From assembly GCA_963732655.1 (NCBI GenBank), contig CAVTAI010000005.1, positions 1 through 64,000 of the forward strand: a stretch of 64,000 nt of DNA. Direction: 5' to 3'. How positions within the stretch are numbered: the stretch's first letter is position 1; each line of letters starts with the position of its first letter. The position numbers and the translations under genes are program-made. Origin of the DNA: CAVTWS01 sp963732655. GTDB lineage: Bacteria > Actinomycetota > Acidimicrobiia > Acidimicrobiales > SHLQ01. This document shows, piece after piece, positions 44,335 through 51,370 of the stretch. The notes beneath the pieces were generated by a model. The model did not search any database. It was not told the origin of the DNA and saw nothing but the letters and a program-made list of their open reading frames with translations.

Positions 44335-44902
44335 TCAGCGTGGCGCGCCCACCGGCCGCCATCCCGATGGCGGATCCTCGCCGACTCGACCATCGACGGC
44401 CTCACGGATGAGATCGGCGTGCCCGGTGTGGCGCCCGTACTCCTCGATCAGGTCGCAGACGAGCCGGCGGAGGTTGGCCTGGCCGCGTCGACGATCACCG
44501 GCCGAGACACGCTGGGTCAGCCCTCCGGCGGCCAGCGCGCTGGTCGAGGCGCTGCCGCGACCGCTCGACCGACATCTGGTACCGCTCGTAGAGCCCGGAG
44601 GGGGTGTCGAGGCTCGCCGATGTGATCGACCAGTCCGGATGGTCCCAGTCCTCCGAGGCCCACGGTTCGCCGAGCGGCTCGCCCGTCATCTTGACGGTCG
44701 TGGTGTACTCCTCCACGAAGGCCAGATGCTTCAAGAGCCCACCCAGGGTAAGGATCGAGGCACCCACGGTTGTCCGGAGCCCGATGGAATCCAGCCCATC
44801 GGCTTTCCACAAGAAGGTGGCGCGCAACCGGTCGAGCGCGCCGAGGAGCTGCTCGACCTCGTTCCCGGCCAACGGTGGTTCCCACGGCGTATCGGTCATC
44901 AC
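44335..44902 (-). CDS. DinB/DUF664 family protein (one frame break)
   Basis: A roughly 190-residue four-helix-bundle protein of the DinB type, often mycothiol-dependent in actinobacteria. N-terminal part: GALDRLRATFLWKADGLD, TTVGASILTLGGLLKHLAFVEEY (a metal His in LKHLAFVE), SITSASLDTPSGLYERY. The last part, after a frame change near 44535, reads NLRRLVCDLIEEYGRHTGHADLIREAVDG (metal His pair H-x2-H), EDPPSGWRP. One-base correction joins both. Start ATG at 44902. Confidence 0.82.
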
Positions 44903-44912
44903 GATTCTTCTC

Positions 44913-44987
44913 TCAGGTGCTTGGATGCACCGTGCCGTCAGGTGCTTGGATGCACCGTGCCGTCAGGTGCTCGGACGTACCGTGAAG
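44913..44987. repeat. 25-bp tandem repeat, three copies, at a gene 3' end
   Basis: Units at 44913-44937, 44938-44962 (identical) and 44963-44987 (diverged). They begin tcaggtgcttggatgcaccg. The third copy is the C-terminal coding end, including the stop, of the minus-strand gene ending at 44963, so the outer copies duplicate that gene's tail into the intergenic space. Confidence 0.93.
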
Positions 44988-45415
44988 CTGGCCCGCCAAT
45001 CGTTGCGGCCACGATCGTCGATTGACAACTGCCACGTGTAGCTTCGGCTCGGCTGGAGCGGGAGCGTCGGGAAGTTGATCGCCAGGGGGACGCCGAGCGG
45101 TGTACCCGGTCGCAGCCCAGCGGGGCGCCCGGCCTCGAAGGTGCCGGCGACCACGATGGGTTGCCCGTTGCCGGTGACGGGTTGGCCGTCATCGTCGAGG
45201 AGTTCGAGCTTCCAGGTGTGGACGACGTTGGCTCGGTCCCACGGCACCTTGATGTGCAAGGCGATGGCCAACGGCTGCGGGCGCGGCCCCACGAGGCTGA
45301 GCCCGCCCCCGAGGATGAACAGCTTGCTGTCCGACACCTGGGCGGCGTCCGCCATGAGGATGGTGACATCGAGGGTCGGTGGGGCGAGCGGCTCGTCGGT
45401 GAAGGGCTCGGACAT
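44963..45415 (-). CDS. Conserved protein of unknown function (DUF6941-like)
   Basis: A 150-residue protein, probably all-beta: VTILMADAAQVSDSKLFILGGGLSLVG, LAIALHIKVPWDRAN, HTWKLELLDDDGQPV, GVPLAINFPTLPLQPSRSYTWQLSID. The LADAAQV-KLYILGGG type start is recurrent in actinobacterial proteins of unknown function; the family name given is from memory and uncertain. Last residues come from a tandem-duplicated sequence. Confidence 0.7.
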   Translation of the reverse strand: MSEPFTDEPLAPPTLDVTILMADAAQVSDSKLFILGGGLSLVGPRPQPLAIALHIKVPWDRANVVHTWKLELLDDDGQPVTGNGQPIVVAGTFEAGRPAGLRPGTPLGVPLAINFPTLPLQPSRSYTWQLSIDDRGRNDWRASFTVRPST

Positions 45416-45451
45416 CGCCGGCCACCCTATCTACGGGCCAGACTGGACGGC

Positions 45452-46057
45452 GTGCCGGTCCCCGACGCCGACGAACAGCCCCGAGAGGGCGTGGCGCCAG
45501 GGCGCGTGCTCGCGGCGCTCCTCGCGGCAGGAGCTGGCTCCCGATTCGCAAGTGAGTCCCACAAGCTGCGAGCGCTCGTCCGGGGTCGCCCGGTGTTCTC
45601 GTGGGCGCTCGATGGTGCTCTGGGAGCCGGCCTGGATGCCGTCATCGTGGTGACCGGCGCCGCAGATCTCGGTGACCTGATCCCAGCCGGCGTCACCGCT
45701 GTCCCCAACGATCGATGGGTCGACGGCCAGGCGACCTCGCTCCGCGCCGCCACGTCGTGGGCATCCGCCCACGGGTTCGACGCCGTGGTGATCGGGTTGG
45801 CCGATCAGCCGTTCGTGCCCTCGTCCGCCTGGGCCGCAGTAGGAACAGCCCCCGCTAGCCTGGCTACGGCGAGCTTTCACGGCCGGCGACGCCCGCCGGT
45901 CCGCCTGGCTCGCCCGGTATGGCCGCTTCTGCCGGTCGACGGCGATGATGGGGCCCGGGTGCTGATGCGCCGGCACCCCGAACTCGTGGTCGAGGTGCCG
46001 TGCGAGGGCGACCCCACCGACATCGACACTCTGGAGGATCTGGCCCCATGGAACTGA
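45452..46057 (+). CDS. MobA-like nucleotidyltransferase (MocA/CoxF-neighbour type)
   Basis: A 201-residue NTP-transferase: LAALLAAGAGSRFASESHKLRALVRGRPV (the glycine-rich nucleotide loop, with K/R), VVIGLADQPFVPSSAW (the D-Q-P metal motif) and PCEGDPTDIDTLEDL. MobA-like proteins in cox/xdh clusters attach CMP or AMP to molybdopterin (MocA family), so it would tailor the cofactor of the hydroxylase. GTG at 45452 is preferred; a GTG at 45491 is possible. It overlaps the CoxG start by 10 bp. Confidence 0.85.
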   Translation: MPVPDADEQPREGVAPGRVLAALLAAGAGSRFASESHKLRALVRGRPVFSWALDGALGAGLDAVIVVTGAADLGDLIPAGVTAVPNDRWVDGQATSLRAATSWASAHGFDAVVIGLADQPFVPSSAWAAVGTAPASLATASFHGRRRPPVRLARPVWPLLPVDGDDGARVLMRRHPELVVEVPCEGDPTDIDTLEDLAPWN

Positions 46058-46812
46058 CCAACGAGTTCGACGTCTCGGCGCCCATCGACCGTACCTGGGC
46101 CACGCTCACCGACGTCGAGGCCATCGCCCCGTGTCTGCCGGGTGCGCAGCTCCAAGAGATCGACGGCGACGAGTTCAAGGGCATCGTGAAGGTCAAGGTG
46201 GGTCCGATCACCGCCAACTACAAGGGTGCCGCCACCTTCGTCGAAAAGGATGACACCGCACACAAGGCGGTGCTCCGGGCCGAGGGCCGCGACGCCCGCA
46301 ATGGCAACGCCCAGGCGATGATCACGGCTCAGCTCGTGTCGCTCGGCGACTCGCTGACCAAGGTGCAGGTGTCCACCGACCTCCACGTCACCGGGAAGGT
46401 GGCTCAGTTCGGTCGCGGGGTCATGGCCGACGTGAGCGCCAAACTGATGGGCCAGTTCGCGGACAACCTGCACACGTTGATCGCATCCGGCGAGAACGGT
46501 TCGGCCGGGGCGTCGGGCGAATCCGCGGGCACCGGCAGCGCATCGTCGAGCGGTCACGCCACCACCGCTGAGGCGGCCACCGCAGCCGTGGCGACCGCCG
46601 CCGCGCCGACCGATGACGCTCCGCCCGCCACGTCGAACGGTGCCTCGCCGTCCGCCACGGCGAGCACCCGCCGGATCATCAACATGCCCGAACCCGAGCC
46701 GGTCGACCTGCTCGATGCGGCCGGCGCGCCGGTCCTCAAGCGGCTTGCTCCGGTACTCGGCATCCTCGTCCTGCTGCTGATCCTGCGGCGCTTGTTCGGC
46801 GGCCGCTCCTGA
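46048..46812 (+). CDS. coxG: CoxG-like SRPBCC protein with C-terminal membrane anchor
   Basis: A 254-residue protein. Residues 1-150 are the SRPBCC fold: MELTNEFDVSAPIDRTWATLTDVEAIAPCLPGA and GIVKVKVGPITANYKG, QFADNLHTLI. A low-complexity linker of Ala/Ser/Thr follows, then one C-terminal TM (LAPVLGILVLLLILRRLF). CoxG recruits CO dehydrogenase to the membrane and was shown to carry menaquinone to it in mycobacteria. Its presence supports a quinone-linked, respiratory role for this hydroxylase even though the large subunit is form II. Confidence 0.9.
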   Translation: MELTNEFDVSAPIDRTWATLTDVEAIAPCLPGAQLQEIDGDEFKGIVKVKVGPITANYKGAATFVEKDDTAHKAVLRAEGRDARNGNAQAMITAQLVSLGDSLTKVQVSTDLHVTGKVAQFGRGVMADVSAKLMGQFADNLHTLIASGENGSAGASGESAGTGSASSSGHATTAEAATAAVATAAAPTDDAPPATSNGASPSATASTRRIINMPEPEPVDLLDAAGAPVLKRLAPVLGILVLLLILRRLFGGRS

Positions 46813-46838
46813 CCCCAGGACAGGCCGGGGTGGTGCCG

Positions 46839-47291
46839 ATGGCGGCTGGCCTCGACGATCGTGCCGCGGTCGAAGCCCTTCTGGGTCGAGTTCCGAACGG
46901 CGACTTCGAGGTCGTGGTGCGCGACTCCGCTGGATGCCCCGTGGTGATCCGCAACGCTCCGCTCCTCGCGGACGGCACGCCGATGCCGACGCGGTACTGG
47001 CTCGTCGGCGCGAGGGAGTGTCTGGCGGTCAGCCGGCTCGAATCGGCCGGGGGTGTCCGCCGCGCCGCGGTCGAGGTGCCCGAGGACGCCGTTGCCGACG
47101 CCCATCGCCGGTATGCCGCCGAACGGGATTCGGCAGTGCCCGAGGGCTACCCGGGCCGACGGCCCACCGGGGGCGTGGCCGGCACCCGAATCGGCCTCAA
47201 ATGCCTCCACGCTCATTACGCGTGGTATCTCGCCGGTGGCGACGATCCTGTCGGCCGTTGGGTGGCCGATCAGATCGAGGGCGCCTCATGA
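46839..47291 (+). CDS. DUF501 protein
   Basis: A 150-residue protein of the DUF501 family: RAAVEALLGRVPNGDFEVVVRDSAGCPVVIRNAPLLADGTPMPTRYWL, VSRLESAGGVRRA and GTRIGLKCLHAHYAWYLAGGDDPVGRWV with conserved Cys and His residues. It normally sits after eno-ftsB and before ppx in actinobacteria. Here ftsB is 13.5 kb upstream. ATG at 46839 preferred over GTG 46830. Stop overlaps the ppx start by 4 bp. Function unknown. Confidence 0.9.
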   Translation: MAAGLDDRAAVEALLGRVPNGDFEVVVRDSAGCPVVIRNAPLLADGTPMPTRYWLVGARECLAVSRLESAGGVRRAAVEVPEDAVADAHRRYAAERDSAVPEGYPGRRPTGGVAGTRIGLKCLHAHYAWYLAGGDDPVGRWVADQIEGAS

Positions 47292-48217
47292 GTGGCGACG
47301 ACGATTCCGGTCCCCGCTCCGTCGTGGCGGCCATCGACTGCGGCACGAACTCGACCCGCCTCCTGGTGACCGACGGTGGGCGGACCATCGAACGCCTCAT
47401 GCGGATCACCCGCCTCGGTCGTGGGGTCGACGCCACGGGTCGGCTCGACCCGGCGGCTATCGACGCGACCTGTGCGGTCTTGACCGAATACCGCCACGTC
47501 ATGGACCGGCTGGGGGTCAGCCGGGTGCGGATGGCCGCCACGTCCGCCGCCCGTGACGCGGCGAACCGGGCTGACTTCTTCGGTCCGGCCACCGAGATCA
47601 TCGGCGTCGAACCGGAGCTGCTGAGCGGAGCGCAAGAAGCCGAGCTGTCCTTTGCCGGCGCCACGGCCGATCTGGATCCTGCCGGGGGGCCCTACCTGGT
47701 GGTCGACATCGGTGGCGGTTCCACCGAGCTGGCGTTCGGCTCGTCGACGTTCGACTACGGCGGGTCGACCGACATGGGGTGCGTGCGGTTCACAGAGAAG
47801 TACCTGCACAACGACCCTCCGGGTCCGGAGGAGTTGCTGGCCTGCCTGTCGGTCGCCGAGGCACACCTCGACGAGGTGGCCCGTCAGCACCCGGCGATGT
47901 TCGACGCCCGTCAGCTCGTGGGGCTGGCGGGGACGGTCTCCACCGTGGCGGCGGTCGAACAGGGCCTGGCCACCTACGACCGAGATCGCATCCACCACTT
48001 CCGATTGACTCGTGCCGCGGTCGAGGACGTGTTTCGCACCCTGGCCACTGAATCGACCGCCGACCGCGTCCACAACCCCGGGCTCGAGCCGGAACGAGCC
48101 GATGTGATCGTCGGCGGGGTGTGCATCCTGGTGAAGGTGATGCGGTACTTCGGCTTCGATGACTGCCTGGTGTCCGAGGCGGACATCCTGGACGGGTTGG
48201 CCGCCTCGATCAGCTGA
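47288..48217 (+). CDS. ppx: Exopolyphosphatase/pppGpp phosphohydrolase family (Ppx/GppA)
   Basis: A 309-residue ASKHA-fold phosphatase. AAIDCGTNSTRLLV is the first phosphate loop; VVDIGGGSTELAFG the second; ATSAARDAANR and GVEPELLSGAQEAELSF and VGLAGTVSTVAAVEQG complete the family signature. Degrades polyphosphate or pppGpp. The short, single-domain form is typical of actinobacteria. Confidence 0.93.
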   Translation: MSGDDDSGPRSVVAAIDCGTNSTRLLVTDGGRTIERLMRITRLGRGVDATGRLDPAAIDATCAVLTEYRHVMDRLGVSRVRMAATSAARDAANRADFFGPATEIIGVEPELLSGAQEAELSFAGATADLDPAGGPYLVVDIGGGSTELAFGSSTFDYGGSTDMGCVRFTEKYLHNDPPGPEELLACLSVAEAHLDEVARQHPAMFDARQLVGLAGTVSTVAAVEQGLATYDRDRIHHFRLTRAAVEDVFRTLATESTADRVHNPGLEPERADVIVGGVCILVKVMRYFGFDDCLVSEADILDGLAASIS

Positions 48218-48229
48218 ACGGGCGAGCCG

Positions 48230-48724
48230 TCACGCCGCCCGGACCGTGCGGCGGCGGTCCCAGTAGGGCTTGGTGGGCCGGGGTTTGGTGATGGTGAGCG
48301 TGGCCGGAATGCGGGCGTGCAGCCGTTCGACCGACAGGCGACGATCGCGCACGATGCTCGACGGCAGGATCACCCGGCGGATCTCGGCGTGGCGTTCGAA
48401 GTCGACGATGTCGCGCACCAGGTCGGCGCCGTCGATGGTCACGAGCTCGACCTCGTACAACTGCGTGTCGATGCGCCCGGAGACCTGCTCCAGATAGAGC
48501 TGGCCTGCTGACGAGATGTCGATCTCCTCGGCATCGGCGTAGTCCTGCAACGCCCGGGACCAGCGGCCGTAGAGCGGGAGCATCAGTGTGACCCGGATCT
48601 CGGACGGGTGCAGGGCCTCGATGCCGGCTTCGCCCCGCTGATCGGTGGGGTCGATGACGACGATGGTGGTGGGTCGGCGGGTTGGCGTGGACTCGGTGGA
48701 TGCGGACAGGGGGCGGTGGGACAT
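48230..48724 (-). CDS. Protein of unknown function
   Basis: A 164-residue soluble protein. Possible landmarks are EIRVTLMLPLYGRWSRALQDYADAE, YEVELVTIDGADLVRDIVDFERHAEIRRVILPSS, SVERLHARIPATLTIT. The alternation of predicted strands and helices is reminiscent of a Rossmann-like or USP-type fold, but I recognise no motif. ATG at 48724 is followed by an Arg/Pro-rich start. Convergent with ppx, 12 bp between stops. Confidence 0.55.
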   Translation of the reverse strand: MSHRPLSASTESTPTRRPTTIVVIDPTDQRGEAGIEALHPSEIRVTLMLPLYGRWSRALQDYADAEEIDISSAGQLYLEQVSGRIDTQLYEVELVTIDGADLVRDIVDFERHAEIRRVILPSSIVRDRRLSVERLHARIPATLTITKPRPTKPYWDRRRTVRAA

Positions 48725-48882
48725 GATCGGCCTCCTTCGTGTCACTCCCACGGTAGAGACCTCGTGTGCCCACCGAGTATCGGCGGTGTGAACGCTCGAC
48801 GTCGGCTGAGGTGGGGCTGGAGGTGGGGGAGATGCGGGCCGGCCTCGGCGTCGCCCGAGGCGCGCCGGTAGCCTCCGGCACC

Positions 48883-49473
48883 GTGCCCACCCTGTTCGGC
48901 CGCCGGGTCCTGCTGCGACCACTCGCCCCGTCGGACTTCCCGTCGTGGCGAGATGTGCGGCGTCGCAACGTCGAGTGGCTGACCCGGTGGGAACCCCGCA
49001 AGGTGCCGGGTCAGGTCGATGTCGTCGAGGACATCGCCGGATTCACGGCCCGCTGCACGGCCCGAGATCGCGAGCGACAGGCGGGGTCAGGGTCGGCGTT
49101 CGGCGTGTTCGTCGACGGTTACTTCGCTGGCGAGATGAACCTGGGGTCCATCCAGCGGGGCGCCTACCAGAACGCCTACGTCGGGTACTGGATCGACCAG
49201 GACCGAGCGGGCGAGGGGTACACCCCGGAGGCGCTGGTGGTGGCTCTGCGCCACGGTTTCGACGATCTGTCGCTGCACCGCCTGCAGATATCGATCATCC
49301 CCCGCAACCGGCCCAGCCGCCGGGTGGTCGAGAAGCTCGACCTCCGGAGCGAGGGGGTGGCGCACCGGTACCTCGAGATCAACGGTGTGTGGGAGGACCA
49401 CATCAGGTACGCCATCACCGCCGAGGAATGGGAGGAGCGGGGGAGCAAGCTCCTCGGTGCGTGGGTCGATTGA
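48883..49473 (+). CDS. rimJ: GNAT N-acetyltransferase (RimJ/RimL type)
   Basis: A 196-residue acetyltransferase of the RimJ/RimL branch: RVLLRPLAPSDFPSWRDVR, FGVFVDGYFAGEMNLGSIQRGAYQNAYVGYWIDQDRAGEGYTPEALVVALRHGF (the Q/R-x2-G-x-G/A CoA loop), LHRLQISIIPRNRPSRRVVEKLDLRSEGVAHRYLEINGVWEDH. RimJ acetylates ribosomal protein S5 N-termini; paralogues act on other targets. GTG at 48883; ATG further upstream is possible. Confidence 0.85.
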   Translation: MPTLFGRRVLLRPLAPSDFPSWRDVRRRNVEWLTRWEPRKVPGQVDVVEDIAGFTARCTARDRERQAGSGSAFGVFVDGYFAGEMNLGSIQRGAYQNAYVGYWIDQDRAGEGYTPEALVVALRHGFDDLSLHRLQISIIPRNRPSRRVVEKLDLRSEGVAHRYLEINGVWEDHIRYAITAEEWEERGSKLLGAWVD

Positions 49474-49516
49474 CGGCCGGCCCCCGGCGCCTGCGCCGGT
49501 GCGGATGAAACGGGTG

Positions 49517-50302
49517 TCAGGGCCGCGGGGCTGGTGGGGTCTGGCTGCTGATCTGGGCCCGGAGGGTGGCCAGGAGTCGCTGGAACTCGGGTTGGCCCAT
49601 GGACCACACCTGGGCGTGCACCTCGTGCTCGACCGCCGCCTCGCTGTCACTCACGTGGTCCAGGTTCGAGATGGTGGCCTTCGTCCGCCGGACGAGGGTC
49701 TGAGGGGCACGAGCGGCGCGAGACGCCATGCCGCGAGCGGTGTCGAGGAGCTCGCTGTCGGGCACACATCGCCAGGCCAGCCCGTGTCGTTCCGCAGCGG
49801 TGCCGTCGAGGATCTCGCCGAACAGGACCATGGCCGCGGTCGTGTGCCGGTTGGTGTGATGGGCCAGGCGCCAGGTGTGGCCTCCGCCGGGGTGGATGCC
49901 GATGCCGAGGAAACGGGTGTCGAACCGAGCTGACTCTCCGGCCACGATCACGTCGCAGGCCAGAGCCATGTTCATGCCGGCGCCCACGGCGGCGCCGTTC
50001 ACGGCAGCGATGGTCGGGATGGGCGTATGGGCGATCCGGAGAAAGCCCTCGTAGATACGGCTCAGCGCACGGCCGGTCTGATCCTCGGCGGCCGCGCCGA
50101 GCTCACCCAGATCGGCGCCGGCGCAGAACGCAGGAGGCGTACCGGTGACGACGATGGCGCCGACGTCGGGGCGGGCCTCGAGGCCGTCCATGATGGCCCC
50201 CAGCTCCGCATTGATGGCCAGACTCACGGCGTTACGCCGGTCCGGGTCGTTCAAGGTGATGACGGCGACGCCGTCCGCTACGTCACACAGCACAGCACGC
50301 AT
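49517..50302 (-). CDS. Enoyl-CoA hydratase/isomerase family protein
   Basis: A 261-residue crotonase-fold protein. ADGVAVITLNDPDRRNAVSLAI, PAFCAGADLGELG (oxyanion hole), IPTIAAVNGAAVGAGMNMALACDVIVAG (second oxyanion hole), HPGGGHTWRLAHH. The two catalytic Glu residues of mitochondrial hydratase are not evident at their usual places, where the sequence reads FDTRFLGIGIHPGGG and AAMVLFGE. The reaction could differ (isomerase, hydrolase or other). Convergent with the GNAT gene. Confidence 0.88.
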   Translation of the reverse strand: MRAVLCDVADGVAVITLNDPDRRNAVSLAINAELGAIMDGLEARPDVGAIVVTGTPPAFCAGADLGELGAAAEDQTGRALSRIYEGFLRIAHTPIPTIAAVNGAAVGAGMNMALACDVIVAGESARFDTRFLGIGIHPGGGHTWRLAHHTNRHTTAAMVLFGEILDGTAAERHGLAWRCVPDSELLDTARGMASRAARAPQTLVRRTKATISNLDHVSDSEAAVEHEVHAQVWSMGQPEFQRLLATLRAQISSQTPPAPRP

Positions 50303-50315
50303 GGCACCGAGTCTG

Positions 50316-51311
50316 TCATTCGTCGTCCGGCTCGTACGGCTCGGCGTCGTCGATCTGGCCGTCGTCGATCCGGGAGGCGATCCACGACCGACCCACTGAG
50401 CATTCAGCGAGGACGGGGCACCAGTGGCACGCCGGCCCCGGCCGGTACTGTGCCGACTCCGGGTCGACGGTGAGCAGGACGATCCGGGCCACGCCGTCGG
50501 TCACCCGGGCCATGGCTGACAACAGTGCGTCGACGGTCACGTCCTCGGGTACGAATCGGCCTTGGTCGAGGTAGTACGACGCCACCCGGCGGGGCGGAAC
50601 GCCGATTCGGAGCGTCTCCAGCAAGGCGTAGAAGCGCAGGTCCTGGAGATGCGCGGGACGGGTGCCCCCCGTCTTGAGGTCGACGATCACCTTGCCGGCG
50701 GTCGAACCCTCGGCCCGTCCGAGCGAGAGGTCGACCTTGCCGGCCAGCACCACGTCGGACCGGGCCAGTTCGATGCGCAAGCGGCTCTCCGTGACCGGTC
50801 GCCACGCGGATTTCAGCGGGGGCCACGACTCCAGGAACTTGGTCACCCGTTCCCCCGCGTCACCCCGCAGCTCGGCGCGGCTCGCTTCGTCGAGACCCTG
50901 GAGCCACCGGGCAAACGTGTCGTCGCCCTGCTCGAGACGGGCGAGCGATTCATCGACGAGGTCGAGCGGGATCGTCTCCCGACGCCAGTGGACGGAAAGC
51001 TCGATCGCCTTGTGGGCCACCGCACCCCGAGCGGTGGCGACCGTCCAGGCGAAGGCCGCGCTGTCCTCGGCGAGCGCCCGCACCTCGCATCCGTCGAGTT
51101 GAGCGAGGCGGTGTTTCGACACGTAGAGCGGTCGCTCATCGGTCGGGAGGTCGGCCACCACGTGATCGATGACGTGTTCGAGTTCGGCGCGGAGTTCCTG
51201 GCGGAGCGTCACCGAGAACGTGGGGCGCTGTTCGGGGCTGGCACCCAACTGGTCCACAACGTCCTGCTGCGCCGGGTTCAGGGCGAGCTGGTTGAGGGAG
51301 GACCCGGACAT
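50316..51311 (-). CDS. RecB-family PD-(D/E)XK nuclease-like protein
   Basis: A 331-residue protein. TATARGAVAHKAIELS, VVLAGKVDLSLGRAEG, GKVIVDLKTGGTRPAHLQDLRFYALL carry the nuclease motif (V-D ... V-I-V-D-L-K-T-G followed by the QxxxY of RecB-type nucleases). Near the C-terminus GPACHWCPVLAECSVG provides three Cys consistent with a small Fe-S or Zn site, as in AddB/Cas4-like nucleases. It lacks a helicase domain and sits alone. Function unclear. Confidence 0.82.
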   Translation of the reverse strand: MSGSSLNQLALNPAQQDVVDQLGASPEQRPTFSVTLRQELRAELEHVIDHVVADLPTDERPLYVSKHRLAQLDGCEVRALAEDSAAFAWTVATARGAVAHKAIELSVHWRRETIPLDLVDESLARLEQGDDTFARWLQGLDEASRAELRGDAGERVTKFLESWPPLKSAWRPVTESRLRIELARSDVVLAGKVDLSLGRAEGSTAGKVIVDLKTGGTRPAHLQDLRFYALLETLRIGVPPRRVASYYLDQGRFVPEDVTVDALLSAMARVTDGVARIVLLTVDPESAQYRPGPACHWCPVLAECSVGRSWIASRIDDGQIDDAEPYEPDDE

Positions 51312-51370
51312 CGCCACAGGTCGACGTTAACGGCTTCGGATCGTCGTGGTCGCGCTCGTCGGCGGAGCCG

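Noticed and set aside
44061..44405. Minus-strand frame with repeated HSPSAPHAQRTHR
   Set aside because: It is the translation of the 29-bp array on the other strand, not a gene.
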